From: Cunninghamella blakesleeana
Lineage: Eukaryota > Mucoromycota > Mucoromycetes > Mucorales > Cunninghamellaceae
Assembly (NCBI GenBank): GCA_017871115.1
Contig: JAFCIZ010000002.1
Location: 434,001-498,000 of the forward strand
Reading direction: 5' to 3'
DNA: 64,000 nucleotides
Every line of letters begins with the position of its first letter. Positions within the stretch are counted from its first letter, which is position 1. Of this stretch, positions 50,108 to 60,522 are shown in pieces. The notes under the pieces were generated by a model. It was not told where the DNA came from. It did not search any database and worked only from the letters and a program-made list of their open reading frames with translations. Both the position numbers and the translations under genes were made by a program.

Positions 50108-52465
50108 ATGTTAGCACCTTGTCCTTCATTTAAAGTATCTGTTGGAATTCCTATTTTTGGATTAGGATTTACAAGAACAAATCAATTAATATTATGTGGT
50201 GGAGGTGGAGCTGGCCGTTCTGGCGTAAAAAATAAACTTGTAAAGCGAACCTTTTTTTTTTTTTTAAAAAAAAAAGATACAAATATAAAAATATAAATAA
50301 AAATATTAAACTTTATATATATATATATATAAACGTATATAATATGTAATAATAATATTTTACTTTTTTTCTTTTTTTTTTTTTTCATTATTATTACTAT
50401 TATTATTTTCAAGTGCTCTTACAAAGTAGATATTCGTCGTAAAGATATTGAAGAAGAAGCTGTTTTCGATATATCATCTGATGAAGATGCTCCCATGTGC
50501 CTTGCTGTTCATCCTACTGTAAGTCAACATAGTCTAGATAGCTATTAAAAAAACGAGAAGGATTATATAAGAGGAGTAGGGTTGGGAGAGGTTTATTATA
50601 TATGGATAGTATATTTATCATACTACCTTTTCTTTTTCTTATTCTCTCCCTTTTTGTTATTATTATTATTAATAATAATAATAACAATAATAGAAAAACG
50701 TAGTTGTTGCTGGTATAAATTCATCTCCTGAAAAAATAAAATCTGGAGATAATGAAAACTGTCGCTTTTTTGATATTGAAGAATCTTCGTAAGTAAATAG
50801 TAAATAAATTAATCATGATGAAATATATTTGATAATGGAATTACTTATTTCTATGATATTTTATTTTTTTATTGATATATATAAACTCTTATTCATTAGT
50901 ATTGTATTTACAAAAGCCATCCAAAGTTTAAAAAGTAAAAATGAAGCCGATTATCAAGTAAGTATAGATATAGTAAATAGCAGCGATTATATGAGTATAA
51001 AAAAGAAGTTAAAATATAATGTTTTTACTTATAATTTTTTACATTTTTTTAATAGAAAGTAGTACGATTTAATAAGGATGGATCATTATTAGCAACGGGT
51101 ACAACAGATGGTGTAGTAAAAGTACTTCGATTTGAACCTCATAGTGAAGAAATAACAACAGTGCAAGTAGTTGAAAATGACGATATTTTGGATGTGGATT
51201 TTAATACTGAAGATTCAAAAATAACTGCCGTGGTTGCCGATGGATTAAAATTAATCAACTTGAGAGGAAAAAACTTGGGGTCTGTGATTCAAACAGTATC
51301 AGCTAGTACCGTACATAAAAGACATAAAGTACAATTTAGGGCTTTTAGGTAAAATAAAATAAAATATAAAATAATGCTTACACACATACACAAATATATA
51401 TATATATATATCAGCTGTTGTTGTTTTTCTTTATGTCTATAGATACTAATCATCATATATATATATCATAGATATGGAAGTGGGTATTCTGAAAACTTAG
51501 CATTTGCAGTGGCAAATAGTAATGGAAAGAAAAAGGCTGGATTTATTTGTATTTTAGATGCATATACATTGGAAATTAAAAAAGTAGCACAAGTATCAAA
51601 GAAGCCAATTACTACTTTTTGTCTCAGTCCTGATGGTTCCATTATTGGTTTCGGTACAGCTGAATTAGGCTTAACTGTATTAGAAGCAAAGACTTTAAAG
51701 GTATATATATATATTATTACATAAGAGGGGAAAAGATGAAGGAAAGGAGAATGAAAATGACTTATTATTTTGGATTTATTTTTTAATTTTATTTCATGAT
51801 AGGTTTTAACACACGTAAAAAATGCACATGGCTTTTCTATTACAAGCATAGCTATTAGTCCTGATAGACGTATCCTTGCTAGTGGGTCTGCTGATAATAC
51901 TTGTTGTGTTGTTGATTTACCACTTCAATTCCCTCCTTGTAAGTTTTTGTATATAAAAGCATTTTGTTTTCTTTATCTTTTTTATTTTTTTTATTCATGA
52001 AATTTGTTACTATTATTTTATTCTTATTTTTTTCTAGCAAACATCAACCCTCTTTATACTATTTTACTTGCCATTTTTGTTGCTGGTTCCATATTACTTG
52101 TAACACATCATATAAACACTAGACCATCCATTAAAGAAGACAATAATAATATGGTATCCATTTTACCAGTGGGCCCTACAGATAATGTTATTGATAATTC
52201 ATTACTATTCGAACAATCTACTTCTACTGTGTCCTCTACCACTACTACTGAAGCATTAATTCCTACCACCACATCAATCGCTATTGCTTCCACTATTACT
52301 CCTAAAGTCTTGATTGATACCGAAAAAATAATGGATGAACAAGTTGATAGTACTACTACCACTACTTCCGAAATAATCAGTGAAGAAACGCCATCAACTG
52401 AAGAAACACCATCAACTGAAGAAACACTATCTACTGAAAAAACAGTTATAAAAGATGAATTGTGA
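50108..52465 (+). CDS. SEC12: SEC12/PREB, guanine nucleotide exchange factor for Sar1, with a KDEL tail
   Basis: The model is join(50108..50239,50414..50518,50694..50788,50900..50957,51056..51348,51472..51700,51803..51938,52038..52465), 1476 nt, 491 residues. The cytosolic seven-bladed WD40-like propeller begins with FKVSVGIPIFGLGF and the K-loop CGGGGAGRSGVKNKL, whose Asn and Gly residues bind K+ and promote GDP release from Sar1. Blades include FNKDGSLLATGTTDG and ISPDRRILASGSADN. One membrane helix (about 355-378, YTILLAIFVAGSILLVTHH) is followed by a Thr/Ser/Glu-rich lumenal tail with three EETPSTE-like repeats, ending in KDEL. The membrane helix plus KDEL place it in the ER, where it starts COPII coat assembly. 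Intron 1 holds a T14A10 tract. Confidence 0.93.
50252..50275. repeat. T14A10 palindrome in SEC12 intron 1
   Basis: Fourteen T then ten A, 12 nt downstream of the intron 1 donor. Confidence 0.9.
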
Positions 52466-52919
52466 TCAAATAATAGCATATAGATATTTATATACATATT
52501 TTATAATATTTAATTTTTTTTTATATTTTTAACCAAAAAATGAGTAATTATGATAATAATGATAATCAAAATCAAAATAAAGTAATATGTTGATCATGCA
52601 TAAATAAAGAAATGGTCGAATTATTATTTATTTATTTATTTTTTAAAAAAAGTTGTCGTTTATGAGTGCAAGTGTATATATTTGTGTGCATTTGTCTAAC
52701 ATGTCAAAATTTAATTTATTATTTTTTAAAAAAAGTTGTATGTGAAGAGACAATTATTAGATTAAATAATAAATAGGGTTGAAAGTATATCATTTATTGT
52801 TGTTGGTCTTTAAATTGCTTAGCCCACTATAAAATTATTATTGTGTTTTTTTTTAAAAAAAAATATTAAAGAATAATAAAATCATTAATATAGTTTTTAT
52901 TTTTATTTATTTATTTATT
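52466..52919. other. Spacer between convergent SEC12 and the small membrane protein gene
   Basis: AT-rich. It contains two copies of TTTTTTAAAAAAAGTTGT (near 52640 and 52723) and a T9A9 palindrome at 52846-52863. No gene seen. Confidence 0.5.
52846..52863. repeat. T9A9 palindrome
   Basis: Nine T then nine A, in the 3' flank of the small membrane protein gene. Confidence 0.85.
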
Positions 52920-53459
52920 CTATTTAATTATATCATTCTTTACCATCATGGAAGGAATCCATCTGGTAGGTTGTTGATAGCGACGCTATATAAAATAAAA
53001 TAAAATAAAATAAAAAATGAATATTTTAAAGTAATAAAATAGTTATTTTCATTCTTTTTTCTTTTATTACCTCTTTATTAGCAGATACTTTCCAGATAGC
53101 AGCAAGGGTAACAGACATACCAAGAGCAGCTACGACAGTATTTGATTTCCAAGCCTTAGGTTGAGACCACCAACCACCTGAAATAATAATAAATAAATAT
53201 ATATGTTATTAGAAAAATATTTCATTTGTTGTCATATTTATATATTATATAAATTTACCTGAAGGAGCCCAGACTCTAGGATAAGGGAAACGACTTACAG
53301 CACCCTATTATAAATTTATACATAAAATTAAAATAAAAATAACAATATGAATAATAAAGATAATAGTATGTTGATAATAGATTGATTGATTTTCAAAACA
53401 GATAAATTATTAAAAGTGCTGCTATTTCCAAAAAATAAATATATAAGCATTTTTACCAT
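52920..53459 (-). CDS. Small fungal single-pass membrane protein (73 aa), function unknown
   Basis: The model is complement(join(52920..52985,53071..53177,53259..53304,53457..53459)), 222 nt, 73 residues. The coding frame of exon 1 is the ATG alone; the donor GTAAAA follows it directly. The protein starts MGAVSRFPYPRVWAPSGGWW, has one hydrophobic segment (NTVVAALGMSVTLAAIW, about 29-45) and ends with RYQQPTRWIPSMMVK. The pattern (short head with Tyr-Pro, GGWW plus QPKAW, one helix, then P.RWIPS) matches a small conserved fungal protein family that I recall without a known function. A mitochondrial inner membrane location is plausible but not shown. It is divergent from SPC25. Confidence 0.8.
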
Positions 53460-53729
53460 TTTTTATTTTATAATAATGTAAGTTTAAGTTAATAAGAAAA
53501 AGGAAGAAGGAAAAGAAAACAATTTAAATTTTGTTTATAAATTTTTTGAACGTCATTTTTTTATTTTAAAAATTTAAAGTCCGTATTTGGCTCGCGAAAA
53601 AAATTAAAGCTACTCAGACCTAAAAATATTATTCCCCTTCTCTCATATATTTTATTAAAAAGCATATAAACCACCACATTCAATATACATACGTATATAT
53701 ATATACATATATATATATATACATATAAT
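53460..53729. promoter_or_regulatory. Divergent promoter of the small membrane protein and SPC25
   Basis: 270 bp. It contains GGCTCGCGAAAAAAA with the palindrome TCGCGA at 53592-53597, similar to MBF/E2F-type G1/S elements when read on the minus strand (TTTTTTTCGCG). ACGTCA lies near 53550. It ends in TA repeats directly before the SPC25 ATG. Confidence 0.45.
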
Positions 53730-55008
53730 ATGGATTCATTCGATTTACATGGTTGGACACTTCCAGAGTCCAATATTGATACCGTACGACAAAATATAAA
53801 TAATTTATCATTACAATTTGAAGATCATATCGAATTAAAAAAAAAATCACACTTGTTAAAAATTCAACAATACGAGGAGGAAATAAATAATTTAAAAAGT
53901 ATAATAGAATCTAATAATAATTTAACCCATATATATTAAATAGAATCAATTATATGTTTATGCTAACAACGAATGTTCATTTTCTTTTTTTACTTTCTTA
54001 TCGTTCTCTTCTTTTCTTTATATATGTAATTTTTCTAGTCAGCGTCGAATCATTACAAAAAACAATTAAAGAACGCGAATTGATGTTTGAAGGTTTTAAA
54101 AAAGGTATAAAAAAAAATATAATATGGAATAAAGAAAGCAATAGTAATAATAATATAAAAATGCAAGTTGATATCTAACTCTTTTTTTTCTATTATATTG
54201 ATTTTAATAGAATTACCGAATATTGTAAATAGAAATGAAGCTTTAATTAAGGAAATGAAAACACTACAACAAAAGAACCAATCTACTGAAAAAGAATTGA
54301 ATCAAGCAGAATTGACACATGAATCGCTCCAAGAACAACTCAAACAGAAATCAATGGGTAATATACATATGTATAGATGATTTTTCTCAGACATATAAAG
54401 ATTTATAGATTTAAACGAAAAAAAAAAAAAACTCAATACACTTATGTACATATATGTTATTGCTACTAATATTAGATTATACCAAAGAGCAACGAATATT
54501 AAGTCAGGAAAAACAAAGAAAACAACTACAATGTTTAACTCTAATGAAACGTAGTGGATTAAAAATTATTCCTCTTAAAAGTAATGATATAAAAAAATGG
54601 TTATATGCTATTATTATTATTATGCATAAAAATTAATGGAATTATATGTATATATGTATATATATATATGTTAGAAAATAATTTAAAGTTTGAATTCAAA
54701 TTGATCGATGAAAAGGATCCCGATAAACTGTTTTCAATATCTCTAAATTTAGATGATAATAAATATACTGGTAATGGTAGAAAAAAGGATGGAATAATCT
54801 AATATATATATATATATATATATATAACGATAACACAAGCTATTTTTATTGATTGTTTATGTTATTTAAATATATAGTATTAGAATGTGAACCTTTAATC
54901 CCGGAATTAGATAATCTGGTAAAGGATTTAGAGCAGCATGGTGACCCTTTTCTTTTTATCAAACTTATTCGTCAACAATTTTGTAAATTGGCATCTTCTA
55001 TATCATAA
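53730..55008 (+). CDS. SPC25: Kinetochore protein Spc25 (Ndc80 complex)
   Basis: The model is join(53730..53898,54039..54104,54211..54357,54476..54580,54675..54770,54878..55008), 714 nt, 237 residues. The N-terminal two thirds form a long coiled coil (from NNLSLQFEDHIELKKKSHLL through EKELNQAELTHESLQEQL). The C-terminal globular RWD-like domain has LKFEFKLIDEKDPDKLFSIS, then LECEPLIPELDNLVKDLEQH and DPFLFIKLIRQQF, typical of Spc25. With Spc24 it forms the inner end of the Ndc80 complex and binds the centromere-proximal Mis12 complex. All five introns are phase 1. The first donor lies inside the longest open frame, which otherwise runs 42 nt further. The size is normal for the family. Confidence 0.88.
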
Positions 55009-55219
55009 AAATTAAATAAATCAAATCAATTTTATTAATCTATTTAATTATATATACATCAATGTAACGATATATGTAATTTAATAATTATATGAATATT
55101 TATCAAGAACAGTATTTTTAAGTCCCGCAAAATTTTAGATTCTGCTTTTCTTTTAATTTTTTTAATTTTTTCAACTCTTTCTTATTTTTATTCCTTTAAA
55201 ACAACCATAGTTTTAAAAA
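55009..55219. promoter_or_regulatory. Promoter region of SPT3
   Basis: 211 bp between SPC25 and SPT3 on the same strand. CCCGCAAAATT at 55124-55134 is the reverse complement of an 11-mer at 60076-60086 upstream of the pyrophosphatase. A CT-rich tract precedes the ATG. Confidence 0.4.
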
Positions 55220-57001
55220 ATGGCTGATTCCTTTTTAAAGAACAATATACCAACAAATGAAGTCAAAAGAGTAATTGATATTTTTCATTATACATTCTTC
55301 TATAATAATAAATAATATAAAACAATTATTTACATGATTATGTTTTTTATTTTTATTTTATGAATTTAGTCCAAATATCGATTTCAAAGTGAAATACAAC
55401 AAATGATGTTTGTCTTTGGAGAAGTATCAGATCCCTTACCAGAAACTACAACCTTAGTAGAAGATATTATTCGATCACAAGTTATTGAAATTGTAAGCAT
55501 TTTTTTAAAATTGTTTTTTTTATACTTGTTATTGCAATTATGATTTAAACAATATACACAGTCTATTTATTAAACCTTTTTTATATTTTATATTTTATAT
55601 TTTTTCAATTTTTTTATTTTTCAATTTTTTTTATTTTTATTTTTCTCTTTTTCGTGATAAATATATATTATAGATAATACAAGCATCAGCTCAAGCTTCA
55701 CGTAAAAATTCAAGATACCTCACAGCTGAAGATATTATCTTTTTAATAAGGCACGATCATGCTAAAGTAAACCGATTAAGGTCCTTTTTAAGTTGGAAAG
55801 ATGTTCGTAAAAATACAAAAGATGGTACAGGTGATCCTGTGGAAGAGGTTGTTGAAGATACTAATTCAGGTAACATATAAATATAGTAATTTAGATATAA
55901 ATATATAGATATAGACGGTATATATATTTACTTATTAAATTTTAATTCTCTCTATTCTCGTTCTATTCATTTTTCATTTTACTTTTATAACTAATAGTAG
56001 GTAGATTATATCGTAGTATGATCAAATTACCATGGGAATTATGGAATCAATATTCTGATGCTATGGTTAAATCGGCCAATAACCAAGATGAAGAATCTGA
56101 TAATGACGAAGAATTAGAGGCCTATAAAGATTCCATTCAACGATTAAAAGAAGCTGATGATATCACTAAAGCTATGACGAGGGAAGAGTATGTTCATTAT
56201 TCAGAATGTCGTCAAGCATCTTTTACTTATCGAAAAAATAAAAGGTATCGTGAATGGGCAAGCATTAGTTCGTTAGTGGAAATGAAACCAAATGACGATA
56301 TTGTGGATTGTTTAGGATTTTTAACGTACGAAATTATCTCTAAATTAACTACCTTGGCGCTAAAAATTAAAACAGATATTATGGAAGCTGAAGGAAAAAA
56401 GGAAGAAGAGAATATGAGTCTTGTATCTGGTATTAAAAGAAAACGAAAAGAAGATGAAAAAGTAGAAGAAGAAGAAAAAAAACTTAGATTACAATATGGA
56501 AAAAATAATGAAAATGAAGATCAACAAATTGAAGAAAAAGAAAAAGATAAAACGGATACAGCGAATATAGAAAAAAAGGACAATAATAAGAATAGTCAAG
56601 ATATATCAACTTCAACATTATCACCATCTATTACTGCAACAGATTTTGTTGGTGTTAATACAGCAAATAATATTAAGAATAGTGATAGTAATACCAACGA
56701 TGTAAAGGATAATAGTAATAGTAATAGTAATAATAACGAAAAAAATACCAATCCTTCTACAACAATTTCAACATCATCATCATCACAAGATACACCAAAT
56801 GACAATAGTAATATTAAAAATAAAAATAAAAGTAAAGAGGAAGAGGAAGGTACAGGATTATTTTCTTTACCACTTACAGAACAAACACCTCTATTACCTG
56901 AACATATATATGAAGCATTTAGGCGTTTACAACAAGTACAACAACCTATGAAAAACTTTAGAGGTGGTTTAGTTAGAACAAAAAATATTCTTATTTTATA
57001 A
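55220..57001 (+). CDS. SPT3: SAGA complex subunit SPT3
   Basis: The model is join(55220..55270,55370..55492,55674..55869,55998..57001), 1374 nt, 457 residues. The N-terminal histone-fold half reads [35 protein letters not shown] and [17 protein letters not shown] sequence ([20 protein letters not shown]), then [10 protein letters not shown]. The second histone-fold half includes [31 protein letters not shown] and [15 protein letters not shown]. This tandem arrangement is diagnostic for Spt3, which helps SAGA deliver TBP to promoters. An Asn/Ser/Lys-rich disordered insert (about 255-395) separates this from the conserved C-terminus ([12 protein letters not shown]...NFRGGLVR). The product is longer than yeast Spt3 because of that insert. 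Confidence 0.96.
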
Positions 57002-57552
57002 ATTAAAAAATATATACTGTAAATAGTGACGAATACGTATTTTTTTTTTTAAAAAAAAAGTTATACATTCAAGATTTTTTTATGCGAAGTTTATTAATAA
57101 AACAAAGAGAGAAATATGCACACTAACGTTATGAGAAAGGTAAAATAAATATAAACTATTCAGTTTGTATTAAAAAATGCGTTCATATATATTTGATTTT
57201 TCAAAAATGGACCATATATCTATTTAATACTTTATTTTATCTTGGGGTTTTCTACCTACTTTTTTCAATACTATATTTACTAGAATGTATTTTTTGGATG
57301 TTATATATAAATTTCTATTTGTAGGTTCTAAATGTTCCACATAATGTATACACAATAATACCTATAATGTTTATTTATAAATATGTTTATTTTACATAAA
57401 AAGATTATTATTATTTTTGAGCAAAAAAAAAAAATTATATATATATAAGAAAGGGAAAGGAAAAAGAAAAAAAAATTGACATATATATTTATATGTTATA
57501 ATAATACACATGTATATGCACATATATACATAAAAAAAAAGAATAAACATTA
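57002..57552. other. Spacer between convergent SPT3 and GT49 genes
   Basis: AT-rich 3' flanks with a T11A9 palindrome at 57040-57059, 39 bp after the SPT3 stop codon. No gene seen. Confidence 0.5.
57040..57059. repeat. T11A9 palindrome after SPT3
   Basis: Eleven T then nine A, in the probable 3' UTR of SPT3. Confidence 0.9.
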
Positions 57553-57768
57553 TCATTCTTTACTATGAATAAAGCGATTAAATTCTTTAATTTTACGACA
57601 TTCACGTTTTATGTTTGATGCTTTTTTGGTATTCCATTCATTACGGGCTATCATTGATCTAGCATACTTTATACAAACTTCTTCACGAAAATGAGTATAT
57701 AAGTCTCTATTCAAGGCGCGCTATAATAAAATAAAGAAAGAGAAAAAATGAGATATTTATTTATAAAC

Positions 57769-57808
<40 letters not shown>

Positions 57809-59248
57809 TTTATTTTTTACTTCATTTGATCTTGTTTGTTCAGGGTAAGGATGATATTGATGCACAACATAATGATCTGGTAAAACATAATAAGCTAAAC
57901 CAGAAATATATAATTCAAAATGGCACGCCGCTTTGTTTGCACCATAACCGATAAACCGTTCATCACACCAAGGAATGGATGGATCATTTTTAAAAATGAC
58001 ATAAGGTTCGTAAGAGTAATTATAATCAGTAATTTTATCATGTTTGGCGGACTGATACCATCTTGTATAATTAGTAGGGGCATGGCCTCTTGCCCAAGAT
58101 TTATGAAACATGTCAACCTTTCTTTTTTTCACGTATTGAATTAATTCCTTTTTGGAAGCTGGGAAAAAAATACCCTTTTCATAATTTTTATGGTCTTGGT
58201 TATCATTGTTATTGTTATCGTTATTATTAATTTCCTGTCTTTTATGATATTGATGGCGATGGTGTTTCTTCTTGTGATGAGATGTTGTCTTCTTTTTATT
58301 CTTCTTCTTCTTTTTATTTTCTTCTTTTTCTTCCAGTTCTTCGAAAGCAGGAATAACCAAAGCAGCATGGCTTTGACGTACACGATCCAAAATCTTTGGT
58401 GGTAAGGTTAATAAGATTTGACGAATAGTAGGTGACACTAAAAAATCCACATCCAACATAAGAATATAATCAGTTCTTGCATACATTCTAGCAATATTTC
58501 TCCACATATTAAATTGTCGTTCATAATCATCTATTAATAAATGAATATCCACAAATCGTCGTAAACTTAGAGCAGCTGCTTTAAAATCATTGGCATCATG
58601 AAGATGATCATCGTCGCTCTGTTGCTCAGGGTAATAATACTGATTTAATTGTTTTAATATGTCTTTTAATTTATCAGATTGATTATTATTAATATGTAAT
58701 ACAGCTGAGATTGGACCTTGATAATGATGTGCAAGTCGCATTAAAGCATGAAATCGGTTTGGTGTGACAAGAGTAGTGATGGACACATCATGAGGTGAGC
58801 TATTAATGACGCCTTGTGCTTTATAATAGTATGGATTTAATTTTCCAATACCCAACCCATTTGAAAACGATTTATGTTGAATCATATTAATACTATTGTC
58901 ATTGCTGTTATCACCAGTATCATCATAATTTGTAGGAACTATACATTTTAACATAATAAAATAAACGTTAGTTGAGTTTACTATATATACCTACGTTTTA
59001 AATAATAATTAATAGGTTCATTTTCATTTACTTATATTAATTTAATATATACCTATATCATTGCTCCAAGAAATTTGCTGTGAATATAGAATGTTGTTTG
59101 TTTCTAATTTTTCTTGATCAAGTTTTTCGTGGTGAATAGTCGATAGAGTAAAGTTTGATTGTTTAAAAAAATTTATAAATAAACTTGAAATATAAACGAT
59201 TGATATAAAGCCATAGATAGCGATAATATAGTTGATAAATTTAAACAT
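57553..59248 (-). CDS. LARGE-type glycosyltransferase (GT49 family), Golgi type II membrane protein
   Basis: The model is complement(join(57553..57720,57821..58938,59053..59248)), 1482 nt, 493 residues. A short cytosolic head and one signal anchor (about 5-26, INYIIAIYGFISIVYISSLF) indicate a type II membrane enzyme. The catalytic domain has VSITTLVTPNRFHALMRLA, RNIARMYARTDYILMLDVDF with the metal-binding DxD-like motif, and the C-terminal WCDERFIGYGANKAACHFEL and YYVLPDHYVVHQYHPYP, characteristic of Glyco_transf_49 (LARGE and B4GAT1 relatives). The donor and acceptor sugars in fungi are unknown to me. A Lys/His/Arg/Asn-rich insert at about 265-325 lies between the DxD and C-terminal halves. 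It is probably a surface loop. Confidence 0.87.
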
Positions 59249-60321
59249 CTTTTTTGTTTATTTTTCTATCATAAATGAATAAGAAAAGAAAGGGAAAGAA
59301 AGGGAAAAAAAAAAAAGGAAGGCTAAGCATTATTTTTAATATGATAATCTTTAATTATTATAATTATTATTATTTATTTTTTAATTGTTTTTACCAAATA
59401 AGACTAAATTATAAAAATTTATCGTTTTTCAAATTGATCATCATATTCAAACTAAACCATGAGTAGTAATATCTTACAAAAATATCTTGGCTTCCCAGTT
59501 GTGTGCCACATAGACTATTATCTAACATTGATCATAGCCTTTTTTTTTTCTGTTTTTTGATACTTATTCCTCTTTTTGTTTAAAATAAAATAAAATAAAC
59601 TATGATTTATTATATATCTATTTAGTAGTAATAGTTTATAATTTTTTTAGTTGTATTTTCTTTTTATTTTTTTGTACACAGATTTCCTTTTCCAACTATA
59701 TAATATCTGTACTGTAATCACTATCATATAAATCATAGTTGATTATTAAGATCATTTTTAAGTAGATTTAAACTTTTCAATTATATTCAGTGTTATTTTT
59801 ACTTATAAAACACAAGTTTTTTTTATTAGAATAAATTACATTTATACATATATATACCCTTTCTATTATTGATGTTTATCTTATATATATATGTATATGT
59901 ATATATTATTTAAATCTAAAAATAGAGTTTAAATAAAGTTCAAGTATATTTAATATAAACTTGACAATATTATATATAAATATGTATATTAATATTAAAA
60001 AGAATACCTTTTTATTAAAAAGGAAGAAAAAGAAAGGGAAATAAAAAAAAATATCATTGAAATTTTTTAAAAACTAATTTTGCGGGCCGCTGGAAATATG
60101 AACTGAATTTAAATTTTTAATTTTACAACGCTTACAATGTGTTTAAAATACAATTATAGATTGGCCAGGCACGGAATATGAATAGAATATTAAGAAAACT
60201 TTTGATCTGCATCTATTATATAAATATCGCTTGATTTCCTCTCTCTTTTTCTTTTTTTCTTTTTCCTCTTTTTTAATCGTTTTCCTCTTATTTTCATTAT
60301 TTAAAAAATAAAAAATAAAAA
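59249..60321. promoter_or_regulatory. Divergent region between GT49 and the secreted pyrophosphatase
   Basis: About 1.07 kb, AT-rich. It contains a purine block at 59279-59320, AATTTTGCGGG at 60076-60086 inside a GC-rich patch (TGCGGGCCGCTGG), GGCCAGGCACGG at 60164-60175 and a CT-rich tract at 60238-60290 before the ATG. The 63-codon frame at 59275-59466 is low complexity. Confidence 0.45.
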
Positions 60322-60481
60322 ATGAAATATCAGGTTCTTTTAACCACTTTATTTATTAGTGTTGCTTCTTGTGTGTCAACCAATTCTACTCAAACTTTTC
60401 AACTTCGAAAAGTAGGTCAACCTTTTACCCTTGACTATAAAATTTATTATGGTATAACAAATAGAAAAATTGGATGAATAG

Positions 60482-60522
<41 letters not shown>

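Noticed and set aside
58141..58405. Overlapping frames on both strands in the GT49 gene
   Set aside because: Off-frame readings of the Lys/His-rich insert of GT49.
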